A stretch of DNA of 64,000 bases from Hymenobacter lapidiphilus (lineage in GTDB: Bacteria; Bacteroidota; Bacteroidia; Cytophagales; Hymenobacteraceae): NCBI RefSeq assembly GCF_003417065.2, contig NZ_QVLT01000006.1:98013-162012 (forward strand), written 5' to 3'. The notes under the pieces are model-generated. The model worked only from the letters and a program-made list of their open reading frames with translations, did no database searches and was not told the origin of the DNA. Below, piece after piece: positions 49,612 to 59,076 of this stretch. The position numbers and the translations under genes were made by a program. Position 1 is the stretch's first letter. Every line of letters starts with the position of its first letter.

Positions 49612-51657
49612 ATGAACAGTAAGACAATACTACTCCTGGGAGGCCTGTTGCTGGGCTGTGGTGGCCTGGCTCAGGGCCAGCACGCAGTGTGGGCTTCGAA
49701 AGTAGTAGCGGTTTCTTCGCAGAAAGCAGAGGGTAAAGAGCCCTTTTCACCCGAAAGGGTACTAGGCGAGCCTAACGCGACGCCCCTGGGTCAAGCCAGC
49801 AACGAGGCCTGGATTCCGAAAAAGACGGGCAGCAGCGAATCGATTGAAGTGCGCTTCAGCAAATCGGTTATTGCCCGGCAGGTTTCGGTGGTCGAGAACT
49901 TCAACCCCGGCTCCATCACCCGCATCGAGCTGGTCGATACGCGTGGGGGCAAGCACGAGGTGTACAAAAACGACTCGCCCGGCCCCATTCCCGAGCAGTT
50001 TCGCACTCTGCAGGCAACCTTTGCGGCGGCTACCTACCGCACTATTGGGGTGGTGGTTACCATGAATACCAAGGCGGTGAACGGCGTCAACCAGATTGAT
50101 GCCATCGGCGTGGCCGATGTGGTGGATACGATGGTGAAGAAGGAGTTCAAAAACGAGGAAAGCGCCATCACCTTCGACTCGGCCATGGTGAACCTGGGCC
50201 CCAATGTCAACTCTAAATATGTTGATACCCACCCGGTTATATCACCCGACGGCCGGACCCTGTTTTTTGCCCGCCAGGAGAGTCCGCAGAATAGCGGAGG
50301 TGCCGGCGACGTGCAGGACGTGTGGTTCAGTACGCTGGGCAACGCCGAAAAGAAAGCCTGGAACCCGGCCAAAAATATCGGCAGTCCCATCAATACTCCC
50401 CGCGACCCCAACGGCGTGGCCTCGGTATCGGCCAACGGCCAGCAGATGCTCGTTATTGGCGTGTACGAGCCCGACGGTACCATTGTGCCCAAAGGCCCCA
50501 GCATGAGCCGGCGCACAGCCACGGGCTGGAGCAAGCCCGTGAAAGTCGAAATTGAGGACTATTACAACGACGACGCCGAGAACGTGGACTTTTTCCTGGC
50601 CACCTCGGGCAAAGTAATGCTGATGGCCGTGGACCGCAAAGACGGGCAGGGCGAACAGGATCTATACGTGAGCTTCCTCAGCAAAGACAGCAAAAGCTGG
50701 AGCCGCCCGCGCAACCTGGGTGCCAACGTAAACACCAAGAAGGCCGATTTCGCCCCCTTCCTGGCTTCTGATGGCAAGACGCTGTATTTCGCCTCGGAAG
50801 GCCGCGGCGGCTACGGTAAGAGCGACATTTTCTACTCCAAGCGCCTCGACGACTCCTGGACCAACTGGACCAAACCCCGCAACCTGGGCGCGACCGTCAA
50901 CTCGCCCGACTTTGATGCCTATTACACGGTGTCGGCGGCCGGTGAGGATGCCTACCTGGTGTCGGCCCGCAACGGCATCGGCAACTCCAAAGATATTTTC
51001 CGCATCTCGCTCAAGCCCACCTTCCGGCCCGAAGTGGTGACGCTGGTGCGCGGCCGGGTACTCGATGCCAGTTCCAAAAAGCCGGTAGCGGCTACTATCC
51101 GCTACGAAAACCTGCTGACGGGCGAGGAAATCGGGGTGGCCGAAACCAGCCCCATCGATGGTTCCTATACCATTGTGCTGCCCTCGGGCACGCAGTATGG
51201 CTACCGCGCCGAGGCCAAGGACTACCTGGCCGAGTCGGACAACCTTGACGTAACCGACCGCCAGAAGTATTCGGAGGTAACCCAGGACCTGTACTTGGTG
51301 CCTTTCGCGGTGGGCCAGACCATCAAGCTCAACAACATCTTCTTCACCCAGAGCAAATACTACCTGCGCGAAAACTCCTATCCCGAGCTGCTGCGTCTGG
51401 TGGCTATACTAAAGGAGTATCCGCAGATTGAAATCCGGCTTGAAGGCCACACCGATAACCAGGGCGAGCCGCAGCTGAACGTGAAACTGAGCCTTGACCG
51501 GGTGAATGAGGTGAAGAAGTACCTGGTGCAGAAAGGCATCAACGGCACCCGCATCAGCACCGAAGGCTTCGGTGGCGGCAAGCCCCTCGCCAGCAACGAC
51601 CAGGAAGAAACCCGCAAACTCAACCGCCGCGTCGAGTTCCGGATTACGAAGAAGTAG
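49612..51657 (+). CDS. OmpA-family protein with PD40 (WD40-like) repeats
   Basis: 681 residues from MNSKTILLLGGLLLGCGG. The N-terminus is a signal sequence, possibly a lipobox (LLLGC). A domain of about 170 residues precedes PD40 beta-propeller repeats (SPDGRTLFFAR; ASDGKTLYFASEGRGGYGKSD in parts; NLGANVNTKKADFAPFL). A CarboxypepD_reg-like sandwich (VRGRVLDASSKKPVAATIRY) follows, then a C-terminal OmpA domain (EIRLEGHTDNQGEPQLNVKLS...ETRKLNRRVEF). This order matches PorE-like proteins of the type IX secretion system, which bind peptidoglycan, but many Bacteroidota paralogues have other roles. It stands alone. Confidence 0.9.
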   Translation: MNSKTILLLGGLLLGCGGLAQGQHAVWASKVVAVSSQKAEGKEPFSPERVLGEPNATPLGQASNEAWIPKKTGSSESIEVRFSKSVIARQVSVVENFNPGSITRIELVDTRGGKHEVYKNDSPGPIPEQFRTLQATFAAATYRTIGVVVTMNTKAVNGVNQIDAIGVADVVDTMVKKEFKNEESAITFDSAMVNLGPNVNSKYVDTHPVISPDGRTLFFARQESPQNSGGAGDVQDVWFSTLGNAEKKAWNPAKNIGSPINTPRDPNGVASVSANGQQMLVIGVYEPDGTIVPKGPSMSRRTATGWSKPVKVEIEDYYNDDAENVDFFLATSGKVMLMAVDRKDGQGEQDLYVSFLSKDSKSWSRPRNLGANVNTKKADFAPFLASDGKTLYFASEGRGGYGKSDIFYSKRLDDSWTNWTKPRNLGATVNSPDFDAYYTVSAAGEDAYLVSARNGIGNSKDIFRISLKPTFRPEVVTLVRGRVLDASSKKPVAATIRYENLLTGEEIGVAETSPIDGSYTIVLPSGTQYGYRAEAKDYLAESDNLDVTDRQKYSEVTQDLYLVPFAVGQTIKLNNIFFTQSKYYLRENSYPELLRLVAILKEYPQIEIRLEGHTDNQGEPQLNVKLSLDRVNEVKKYLVQKGINGTRISTEGFGGGKPLASNDQEETRKLNRRVEFRITKK

Positions 51658-51700
51658 GCTTTTGGAGGAGCTGGAGGAGCTAGAAGCTAGAAGAAAGCAG

Positions 51701-51801
51701 CTGTCATCCTGAGCAAAGCGAAGGACTATCACGTTGAAACGAGTCGTTGTTACGACTGTCGTTATAACGTGATAAGGTCTTCGCTTTGCTCAGGATGACA
51801 G
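51701..51801. repeat. TGTCATCCTGAGC-family palindromic repeat
   Basis: CTGTCATCCTGAGCAAAGCG and, inverted, CGCTTTGCTCAGGATGACAG, with an inner TATCACGTTGAA/AACGTGATA pair. It lies between the convergent OmpA/PD40 and floA genes. Confidence 0.93.
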
Positions 51802-51849
51802 ACGGTCAAGCTAACAGCTAATAGCTCTCAGCTAAGAGCTTAAATCTGA

Positions 51850-52854
51850 TTAGCTCAGTCGCGTTTCGTCGCGGTTGGGCTTGGTACCGCTGCTAGAGGC
51901 GCCGGGGTTGGCAATGGATTCGCGCATATCGGTGTCCGACTGGATGTTACGCATCTTGTAGTAATCCATAATGCCGAGGTTGCCCGAGCGGAAGGCTTCG
52001 GCCATGGCCTTTGGAATCTCTGCTTCGGCTTCGACTACGCGGGCCTTGGCTTCCTGGGTTTTGGCGCGATTTTCCTGCTCCACGGCAACGGCCATGGCGC
52101 GGCGTTCCTCGGCCTTGGCCTCGGCCACTTTCAAATCGGCCGTGGCTTGGTCGATTTGCAGCTTGGCACCGATGTTTTCCCCTATGTCAATGTCGGCAAT
52201 GTCGATAGACAGGATTTCGAAGGCAGTACCCGCATCGAGGCCCTTGCTGAGCACGAGCTTGGAGATTTTGTCGGGATTTTCAAGCACCTCCTTGTGCGAG
52301 CGGGAGGAGCCGATGCTCGTCACGATGCCTTCTCCTACGCGGGCCAGAATGGTTTCTTCGCCGGCACCGCCCACGAGCTGGGCAATATTGGCGCGCACCG
52401 TTACGCGGGCCTTGGCGATGAGCTGAATGCCATCCTGAGCCACGGCGGCCACGTTGGGCGTGTTAATCACCTTAGGGTTTACGCTGGTAGTTACGGCCGC
52501 AAACACGTCGCGGCCGGCCAGGTCGATGGCGGTGGCCTGCTTGAAGGTCAGCGGGATGTTCGCTTTGTCGGCCGAAATCAGGGCTTTGATGACGCTGGGC
52601 ACATTGCCGCCCGCCAGGTAGTGGGTCTCCAGGTCGTTGGCCGTGAGGGCCAGGCCGGCCTTGGTGGAGGTAATCATCGAGTTGACAATCAGGGACGGTG
52701 GCACCTTGCGCACCCGCATGAAGGCGAGCTGCAGCAGACTCACCCGTACTCCCGAGAACAGCGCTGTAATCCAGAGGCTGACCGGGAAGAAGTACAGGAA
52801 CACCAGCAGGATGATGCCGCCCACGATGAGCGGAATAAGGGGAAATTCATTCAT
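51850..52854 (-). CDS. floA: Flotillin-like protein FloA
   Basis: 334 residues. One N-terminal membrane hairpin ([31 protein letters not shown] in parts) is followed by the SPFH/UPF0365 domain ([50 protein letters not shown]) and a helical, coiled-coil flotillin C-terminus ([29 protein letters not shown]). FloA marks ordered membrane microdomains. Its usual partner, an NfeD protein, is encoded just upstream on the same strand, now separated by a repeat. Confidence 0.95.
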   Translation of the reverse strand: MNEFPLIPLIVGGIILLVFLYFFPVSLWITALFSGVRVSLLQLAFMRVRKVPPSLIVNSMITSTKAGLALTANDLETHYLAGGNVPSVIKALISADKANIPLTFKQATAIDLAGRDVFAAVTTSVNPKVINTPNVAAVAQDGIQLIAKARVTVRANIAQLVGGAGEETILARVGEGIVTSIGSSRSHKEVLENPDKISKLVLSKGLDAGTAFEILSIDIADIDIGENIGAKLQIDQATADLKVAEAKAEERRAMAVAVEQENRAKTQEAKARVVEAEAEIPKAMAEAFRSGNLGIMDYYKMRNIQSDTDMRESIANPGASSSGTKPNRDETRLS

Positions 52855-52897
52855 AGGGAATAGGGAGTTGGTGAAATCAGGATTGAATGATGAGTTG

Positions 52898-53000
52898 ATG
52901 TTCTCTCATCCTGAGCGCAGTGACGGGCCTATGCAGAAGCTATTCTTTCTGAAGTTAGCCTCTGGATAGATCCTTCGCTGCGCTCAGGATGACAGAACAT
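52898..53000. repeat. TGTCATCCTGAGC-family palindromic repeat between floA and nfeD
   Basis: ATGTTCTCTCATCCTGAGCG and, inverted, CGCTCAGGATGACAGAACAT enclose the element, one mismatch. It fills the gap between the flotillin operon partners and so lies within their shared transcript. Confidence 0.92.
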
Positions 53001-53010
53001 CAACCGAAAA

Positions 53011-53478
53011 TCAGGCGATTTGGCGAACGACAATGCGGTTGTGCTCAATGCCAATGACCAGCACTTCGGAGTCGGCATCCACAAACTCGCCGCGGGTGGT
53101 TACTTCCCGACGGTCGTCGGCGAAGAGGGCCGTGCCGGCGGGGCGCAGGGCCGACAGGGTGCGGCCTACGGTGCCAGGGGCTACATCGGCGTGGCGCACA
53201 TCGAGAACGTGGCCATGGTTTTGCTGCATGAGGGCGACCTTATCGAGGTTGCGCGGCCGTAGCCCCATATACACCAATACCCCCACGAACACGGCCGAAA
53301 CCGAAAGCAGCATATGGCCAGTGGTGCTACCATAGTCGCGGTAGCTGAACCAGAGGCCCACCGCCAGCAGCCCGAAGCCTACCAAACCCACGACCGTAGT
53401 ACCGGGAATGAAGATGATTTCGACCACCAGAAAGGCAAGGCCAAAAAGCAACAGCAGCGCAATTGTAAGCCAATCCAT
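53011..53478 (-). CDS. NfeD family membrane protein
   Basis: 155 residues from MDWLTIALLLLFG; the frame upstream is open but off-family. Two or three N-terminal helices (LLFGLAFLVVEIIFIPGTTVVGLVGFGLL; HMLLSVSAVFVGVLVYMGL in parts) are followed by an OB-fold domain: APGTVGRTLSALRPAGTALF, the conserved VTTRGEFVDADSEVLVIGI, and RIVVRQIA. This is the truncated NfeD form without the serine-protease domain. It works with flotillin; floA follows. Confidence 0.9.
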   Translation of the reverse strand: MDWLTIALLLLFGLAFLVVEIIFIPGTTVVGLVGFGLLAVGLWFSYRDYGSTTGHMLLSVSAVFVGVLVYMGLRPRNLDKVALMQQNHGHVLDVRHADVAPGTVGRTLSALRPAGTALFADDRREVTTRGEFVDADSEVLVIGIEHNRIVVRQIA

Positions 53479-53583
53479 AGCGAAAGGAAGATAGTTTGGT
53501 TGGGAAAAGATACGCAGAAACCCGACAGTAACCGCCGTAGCCCACCCTGGCAACCCCGACCGCGGCTCCGCGTTAAGCCGGGT

Positions 53584-54093
53584 ATGAGCCGCGCATTTAC
53601 CAAAGAGGACGATTCCCTCGAAGCCCCCATCATTCCGCCCCGGCCGGCCCTGCCACCGGGCTCGGCCAACTATGTGACGCCCACCGGCCTCGAACAGCTG
53701 CGCCGGGAGCTGACGGAGCTGGAAACCGCCCGCACCGCCGCCGAGGCCAACCACGACAACGACGCCGACCGCACCCGCCACCTCACGCTGCTCAACGGCC
53801 AGCTTGCGGCCCTCACCGACCGCCTGGCCAGCGCCAAGCTCGTCGACCCCGCTACCCAGCCCGCCGGCGAAGTCCGCTTCGGGGCCCGCGTAACGCTGCG
53901 CCCTACCACCGGCAACGCGCCCGAACGCCGCTTCACCATCGTAGGCGTCGACGAAGCCAACGTGGCCGAGGGTAAAATTGCCTTCGTAGCCCCCATCGCC
54001 CGCGCCGTACAGGGCGCCAAACTCGGCCAGCGCATAACGCTTCAGATGGGCCCTATAGAGGAAGAAGCCGAGGTTATCGATATCGAGTACTGA
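53584..54093 (+). CDS. GreA/GreB-family elongation factor
   Basis: 169 residues from MSRAFTKEDDSLEAP. An N-terminal coiled coil (LEQLRRELTELETARTAAEAN...LLNGQLAALTDRLASAKLVD) would enter the RNA polymerase channel. The C-terminal FKBP-like domain shows VRFGARVTLRP, FTIVGVDEANVAEGKIAFVAPIARAV and GQRITLQMGPIEEEAEVIDI. The length and the PAGEVRFGARVTL junction resemble GreB/Rnk-type relatives more than the main GreA, so I do not give a symbol. It is divergent from nfeD. Confidence 0.88.
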   Translation: MSRAFTKEDDSLEAPIIPPRPALPPGSANYVTPTGLEQLRRELTELETARTAAEANHDNDADRTRHLTLLNGQLAALTDRLASAKLVDPATQPAGEVRFGARVTLRPTTGNAPERRFTIVGVDEANVAEGKIAFVAPIARAVQGAKLGQRITLQMGPIEEEAEVIDIEY

Positions 54094-54142
54094 TGTCAAG
54101 CCTGAGACGGCATTGCCTAAAGCCTACGTTGCGGAGGGCGCT

Positions 54143-54229
54143 GTAGGGGCGGGGCTTGTCCTCGCCCGCCATGCGCGCAATTGCAACGACAATCGTTTAA
54201 CGGCGGGTGGCGACAAGCCTCGCCCCTAC
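54143..54229. repeat. GTAGGGGCGGGGCTTG-family palindromic repeat, copy 3
   Basis: GTAGGGGCGGGGCTTGTCCT at the left and, inverted, the GCGACAAGCCTCGCCCCTAC right arm, with inner CGCCCGCC/GGCGGGTGG and a CAACGACAATCGTTTAACGG centre also seen in copy 1. It is between the GreA-like gene and the proS terminator. Confidence 0.93.
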
Positions 54230-54270
54230 GATGTGCCGACAGCCTCACTGCGCAACTTGAGTCACAAACC

Positions 54271-54303
54271 AAAACAGGCCCGCCAATCGGCGGGCCTGTT
54301 TCA
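54271..54303 (-). terminator. Terminator after proS
   Basis: On the minus strand AACAGGCCCGCC-GATT-GGCGGGCCTGTTTT has an 11-bp perfect stem and a T-rich tail, 40 bases after the proS stop. Confidence 0.93.
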
Positions 54304-54342
54304 TTTCATTCAACCTTCCACAAAATCCGTGAAATCCGTGGT

Positions 54343-55818
54343 CTAGTAGGCCCGGGCGAAATATGCTCTACGCACCGAGGGTCGGCCCGTAAGCATGCAG
54401 ACGCCGTTCTCATCGGGCTCGTTGAGGGCCAGACAGCGGATGGTGGCTTTGGTTTCCTCCTTGATGCGCTCCTCAGTTTCGGAGGTACCATCGTAATGGG
54501 CCAGCACGAAGCCGGCGGTGGTGTCGAGCACCTGCTTGAACTCCTCGTAGCTGTCGACGCGGGTGGTGTGGGTTTCGCGGAAGCGCAGGGCCCGCTGGTA
54601 GATGTTCTGCTGAATGTCGGCCAGCAGTTGGTCGACGCTGTTGACGATGTCGGCCAGCGGCAGGGTCATCTTCTCCTTAGTGTCGCGGCGGGCCACCTCT
54701 ACGGTACCGGCGTCGAGGTCGCGCAGACCCACGGCCAGGCGTACGGGTACGCCCTTCAGCTCCCACTCGGCAAACTTGAAGCCCGGCCGCTCGGTGTCGC
54801 GGTCATCTACTTTCACCGAAATGCCGCGCGCAATCAAGCCCATCTGCATGGGGCGGATGCGCTCCATCACCTCGTCGAGCTGGCCGGTTTTGTAGATGGG
54901 GACAATTACGACCTGAATCGGGGCCAGCTTGGGCGGCAGTACCAGGCCCTCATCGTCGGAGTGAGCCATAACCAGCGCGCCCATCAGGCGGGTGCTCACG
55001 CCCCAGCTCGTGCCCCACACGTGCTCCAGGCCACCTTCTTTGGTCTGGAACTGCACGTCGAAGGCCTTGGCGAAGTTCTGGCCCAGGAAGTGCGAAGTGC
55101 CGGCCTGCAGGGCCTTGCCGTCCTGCATCAGGCCTTCAATGCAATAGGTATCCACGGCGCCGGCAAACCGCTCGTTCTCGGTTTTGATACCCTTGATGAC
55201 GGGCAGCGCCATCCACTCCTCGGCGAACTGGGCGTACACATCAAGCATCTGGCGGGTTTCGGCTATGGCCTCGCCTTCGGTGGCGTGGGCCGTGTGGCCT
55301 TCCTGCCACAGAAACTCGGCGGTACGCAGAAACAGGCGGGTGCGCATCTCCCACCGCACCACGTTGGCCCACTGGTTGATGAGCAGCGGCAGGTCGCGGT
55401 AGCTCTGAATCCAGCCTTTGTAGGTGCTCCAGATGATGGCCTCTGAGGTAGGCCGAACAATCAGCTCCTCTTCGAGTTTGGCATTGGGGTCGACGCGCAG
55501 CTTACCGGGCCGGTCGGGGTCGGTCTGGAGGCGGTAGTGGGTTACCACGGCGCACTCCTTGGCGAAGCCCTCGGCGTTCTTCTCTTCGGCCTCAAACAGG
55601 CTTTTGGGCACAAAAAGCGGGAAATATGCGTTTTCGTGGCCCGTGCGCTTGAACATGTCGTCGAGCGTACGCTGCATCTTCTCCCAGATGGCGTAGCCGT
55701 AGGGCTTGATGACCATGCAACCGCGCACGGCCGAGTTCTCGGCCAGCCCGGCCCGCTTTACCAGTTCGTTGTACCAGAGCGAATAATCTTCGCTACGCTT
55801 GGGCAGACTTTTGCTCAT
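54343..55818 (-). CDS. proS: Prolyl-tRNA synthetase
   Basis: 491 residues from [13 protein letters not shown]; an open frame upstream is not family-like. It is the short class II ProS without the editing insertion (eukaryote/archaea-like), the form usual in Bacteroidota. Motifs are [10 protein letters not shown] with the tRNA-binding region, [16 protein letters not shown] (motif 2 area in parts), [13 protein letters not shown] (the proline site) and the C-terminal anticodon domain ending [13 protein letters not shown]. It charges tRNA-Pro. It is divergent from the lipoprotein gene at 56007. Confidence 0.97.
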   Translation of the reverse strand: MSKSLPKRSEDYSLWYNELVKRAGLAENSAVRGCMVIKPYGYAIWEKMQRTLDDMFKRTGHENAYFPLFVPKSLFEAEEKNAEGFAKECAVVTHYRLQTDPDRPGKLRVDPNAKLEEELIVRPTSEAIIWSTYKGWIQSYRDLPLLINQWANVVRWEMRTRLFLRTAEFLWQEGHTAHATEGEAIAETRQMLDVYAQFAEEWMALPVIKGIKTENERFAGAVDTYCIEGLMQDGKALQAGTSHFLGQNFAKAFDVQFQTKEGGLEHVWGTSWGVSTRLMGALVMAHSDDEGLVLPPKLAPIQVVIVPIYKTGQLDEVMERIRPMQMGLIARGISVKVDDRDTERPGFKFAEWELKGVPVRLAVGLRDLDAGTVEVARRDTKEKMTLPLADIVNSVDQLLADIQQNIYQRALRFRETHTTRVDSYEEFKQVLDTTAGFVLAHYDGTSETEERIKEETKATIRCLALNEPDENGVCMLTGRPSVRRAYFARAY

Positions 55819-56006
55819 ATTTGGGAGTATCTTGGGAAAAGGATGAAAAGTTCCAGTTTTCTGGTACAAGATTTGTCCTAAGAAAAAGGCACCGTTTCGG
55901 GGCGAAATTACGTTATAAAATCCGGAGGGATTGGGCTTTGGAGGTCCTTCCGCCTCTGGCATCCTGTTTTCCTCCCTTGCCCAATTCATCTTTACGCGCA
56001 GGCATC

Positions 56007-57374
56007 ATGAAAAAGCACCTTCCCTCTATTCTACCCGCCCTGGCCCTGCTGACGCTGGGAGGGTGTGCCGCATCCTCTAATCTGGCTACTACCGAAAACG
56101 ACGGTATGTACTACTCGGCCACCGACAACGTAACGGCCCTCGCCGTGCCGGTAGCCCAGCCGGCCCCCGTTGGCGACCCCAACGACATGGCCAACCCCGA
56201 CTACAACGGCAGCACTGCCCGGAGCGGCAGCGAAGAGTACTACGAAGAGGACTATTACGCCGCTACGCGGCAGCGCAACAATTACCGTGGCGGCAGCCTG
56301 GGCTACTACAGCTTCCCCTACGCCGACCCGTTCTTCTACGGCGCACCGGTGTTTGGCTACTCGCCCTACTCTTTCTACGACCCCTTCTACCGGCCTTACT
56401 ATGGCTACGGCGGGCTCATTATCAACATCGGCTTTGGCTTTGGCCGCCCCTACTACCGTCCTTTCGGCTATGGCGGTTTCGGCGGCTACGACCCTTACTA
56501 TGGCTATGCCGGCTATGGCAGCCCCTACGGGCACTGGGGCAGCTACTATGGCGGCCACTATAACAACGGCTATTACAACAATGGCTTCTACAATAACGGT
56601 TACTACGGCGTGGGCACCGACCGCCCGGCGCGCAACGTAACCTACGGACCACGCCGCTCGCGTACCGGCACCGGCACCGGCTTGGCCGATGGCTCTACTG
56701 GCTCGGGCAGCAACGCCAGCCCCGGCCGTAGCCGGGTAGTGCAGGAAGGCCGTTTTGCCACGCCAGGCAACAGCGGCGCCACCGTGCCAGCCGGCCAGTA
56801 CAACGGCCGCAGCCGGGTGCGCGACGTAACCGCTGGCAACAGTTCGGCCAGCGGGCAGCCAGCCGCCACCACGGAGGCCGGTACGCGCACCGGCCGCTAC
56901 CGCGACATCCAGACAGCGCAGGGCGCATCTACGGCGAACCAGCCGCAGGGCACTACCCGCCGCTGGCGCGTGCTCGACAACTCAGCCTCCAACAACGTGC
57001 CTGCTGCTGGCAGTGGGCGCACAACGGAAGGGTCGGTCAGCCAGCCGGAGCGCAGCCGCCGCGCAACGTATTACAGTGGCGACAATGGCAGCAATGGCAG
57101 CGATGGCAGCAATTCGGGTACGGCGCAGCCCCAGCGGCAGCGCACGTACGAGCGTAGCTCGTCTCCCAGCCGTACCTATTCGGAGCCCAGCCGCGCTTCC
57201 GAGCCTTCGCGCTCCTATTCAGAGCCCACCCGGGCTTCTGGGCCTTCGCGTTCCTATTCGGAGCCCAGTCGTTCTTCCGAGCCTTCGCGCTCCTATTCAG
57301 AGCCTAGCCGTTCCTCCTCGCCTGCGCAGAGCAGCGGGGGCGGTGAAAGTGGTGGCCGCGGCCGGGTGCGCTAA
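56007..57374 (+). CDS. Tyr/Gly-rich lipoprotein with C-terminal SYSEPSR tandem repeats
   Basis: 455 residues from MKKHLPSILP; the lipobox LGGCAA gives Cys20. The mature region is Asp/Asn-rich, then intensely Tyr/Gly/Phe-rich (about 95-210; YGYGGLIINIGFGFGRPYY, NNGYYNNGFYNNGYYG), then Arg/Gly/Ser-rich, and it ends in four 13-residue repeats (residues 390-441, e.g. SYSEPSRASEPSR). No enzyme motif is present. Sticky, low-complexity content suggests a surface or matrix lipoprotein, but the function is unknown. The ATG is preceded by an in-frame open stretch that overlaps proS sequence and is unlikely to be coding. Confidence 0.82.
   Translation: MKKHLPSILPALALLTLGGCAASSNLATTENDGMYYSATDNVTALAVPVAQPAPVGDPNDMANPDYNGSTARSGSEEYYEEDYYAATRQRNNYRGGSLGYYSFPYADPFFYGAPVFGYSPYSFYDPFYRPYYGYGGLIINIGFGFGRPYYRPFGYGGFGGYDPYYGYAGYGSPYGHWGSYYGGHYNNGYYNNGFYNNGYYGVGTDRPARNVTYGPRRSRTGTGTGLADGSTGSGSNASPGRSRVVQEGRFATPGNSGATVPAGQYNGRSRVRDVTAGNSSASGQPAATTEAGTRTGRYRDIQTAQGASTANQPQGTTRRWRVLDNSASNNVPAAGSGRTTEGSVSQPERSRRATYYSGDNGSNGSDGSNSGTAQPQRQRTYERSSSPSRTYSEPSRASEPSRSYSEPTRASGPSRSYSEPSRSSEPSRSYSEPSRSSSPAQSSGGGESGGRGRVR
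57174..57329. repeat. Four 39-bp tandem repeats encoding SYSEPSR units
   Basis: Four units of 13 codons with small changes (Thr/Ser first residue, Ala/Ser/Gly swaps). Synonymous differences between units show that they have diverged, so the expansion is not very recent. Confidence 0.93.
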
Positions 57375-57476
57375 GCCGGTTGCTGGCTCCGTTACCAGCT
57401 TACTTTATTTATCTGCCTGTCAGAAGCGGCCCGACCGTGTTTCGGGCCGCACCGGGCTATCATCTTCCTTTCTCCT

Positions 57477-58966
57477 ATGAAAACCCTGAAATATGGGCTT
57501 GCTGTTGCCCTGCTGGGTACGGCTGGCCACGCCTTTGCTCAGTATCAGCCCGATGCCCTCCGCTTTTCTCAGTCGCAGCCCGTGGGCACGGCCCGCACGC
57601 TGGGCATTGGCGGGGCCAGCGTTGCCGTGGGCGGCGACTTCGGTGGGGTGAGTGTGAACCCGGCCGGATTGGGCATGTTCCAACGTTCCGAGTTTAGCTT
57701 CTCTCCGGGTTTCAGCCTGCTCAGCAGCGATGCCAGCGCTTTTGGCAGCACCTCCAACAATTCGCGCAGCAATCTGAACGTGGCCAGTGCCGGCCTGGTG
57801 CTGGCCCGCCGCCGGCCCGATGGCGACGGCAGCGCGTGGCGGGCCGGCTCGTTTGGCCTGGGCATTACACGCACGGCCAGCTACAACCAGCTGTTTCGCT
57901 ACAGTGGCCGCCCCGAGTTCAATCAGGATATCTTCCAGCGCCTGAGCCAGGACCAGAACGCTGGTCTTGATGACCTGGCCTTCGATACCTATCTGACCGA
58001 GCGCGACGCGATGGTACGTTCATTCCGGCAGACTTCTTTTTCACTGGCCGGCTCGACCAGGACGAAACGGTTCGTACCAGTGGCTCCACTACGCAGTTCG
58101 ATCTGGCCTACGGAGCCAGCTACCTCGATAAGTTTTATGTCGGGGCCGGAATCGGCCTTACGAGCGTGCGCTACAACTCCGAGAATATTCTGACGGCTGC
58201 GGCCGTGAATCCGAATGACCCGGAAAGCGCCTTCCAGTCGCTGACGCTGCGCGACGACATTCGAACGACCGGCGGGGGCATCAACTTTCGGCTGGGTGTG
58301 ATTTATAAGCCCGTTGATATGCTGCGTATCGGAGCCTCGGTGCAGACGCCGACCTACATGCAGCTAACCGAAACATACAATACCTCGCTTCAGGCCCAGT
58401 TCAATCGGCCCATCGTAATTGAGGGCCAGTCGTACCAGTCGGCCCGCTCGGCCCTCGACCCTAACCTGGCCGAATACGCGCTTACCACGCCTTTTAAGGC
58501 AACTGGTGGCGTGGCCGTAGTGCTTGGCAAGTATGGCTTCATCAGCGGCGACGTGGAATACCTGGACTACTCCTCGGCCCGCCTGCGCAACTACAACAAC
58601 AACCAGTACAACTTCAGCGCCGATAACGACGACATCAAAAACCTGCAGCAAAGCGCCGTAAACCTGCGGGTGGGGGCCGAGGCCCGGTTTGATGTTTTGC
58701 GGGCCCGGCTGGGGGTTGCCTATTACGGCGACCCATACAAGACCAGTTCAGTTGACCAGAGCCGCACTTACCTTACCGGGGGCCTGGGGCTGCGCCAGAA
58801 CAACTTCTTTGTAGACGTGGCCGGCGTGTATGGCAAGGGCAATTCGCGCTACACCCCTTATACCCTGCTTAACGCTGATGGCCGCCCGTCGGCAGTAGAT
58901 ACCCCGGTAGTAAAAGTGGCTGACAAGCAGTTTACTACCACGGTTACGGCGGGTCTCCTGTTCTAA
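57477..58966 (+). pseudogene. OmpP1/FadL-type outer-membrane transport protein, frameshifted
   Basis: About 496 residues in total. A signal peptide (LKYGLAVALLGTAGHAFA) leads to the FadL-family opening LRFSQSQPVGTARTLGIGGASVAVGGDFGGVSVNPAGLGMF (in parts), and a long barrel ends TTTVTAGLLF. Near 58040 the frame is broken: codons read QTSFSLAG, whereas one extra T in the CTTTTTC run gives QTSFFTGRLDQDETVRTSG and continues into the second half (58166 onward in the other frame). Missing a single base in a homopolymer suggests sequencing error or a recent inactivating slip. FadL proteins pass hydrophobic compounds across the outer membrane. It is followed by a terminator shared with the convergent lipoprotein gene. 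Confidence 0.9.
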
Positions 58967-59002
58967 ACGAATAGCACTTCTGCTGTTGCTGCGTTGGTCA
59001 TC

Positions 59003-59056
59003 AACCACGTAAAAGCCCGGCTTCCCCTTGTGTGGAGGCCGGGCTTTTGCGTGGTT
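59003..59056. terminator. Bidirectional terminator between convergent genes
   Basis: AACCACGTAAAAGCCCGGC pairs with GCCGGGCTTTTGCGTGGTT around a 16-base loop, with A and T runs on both sides; it serves both the FadL-type gene and the lipoprotein gene. Confidence 0.93.
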
Positions 59057-59076
59057 GGGCGTGCAGCCGGCAGGCT

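Noticed and set aside
53011..54099. Long form of the NfeD protein
   Set aside because: The extra 207 residues overlap the GreA-like gene on the other strand; the signal/membrane start at 53478 fits NfeD.
57174..57329. CRISPR array
   Set aside because: The regular repeats are in-frame coding units (SYSEPSR) with no unique spacers.
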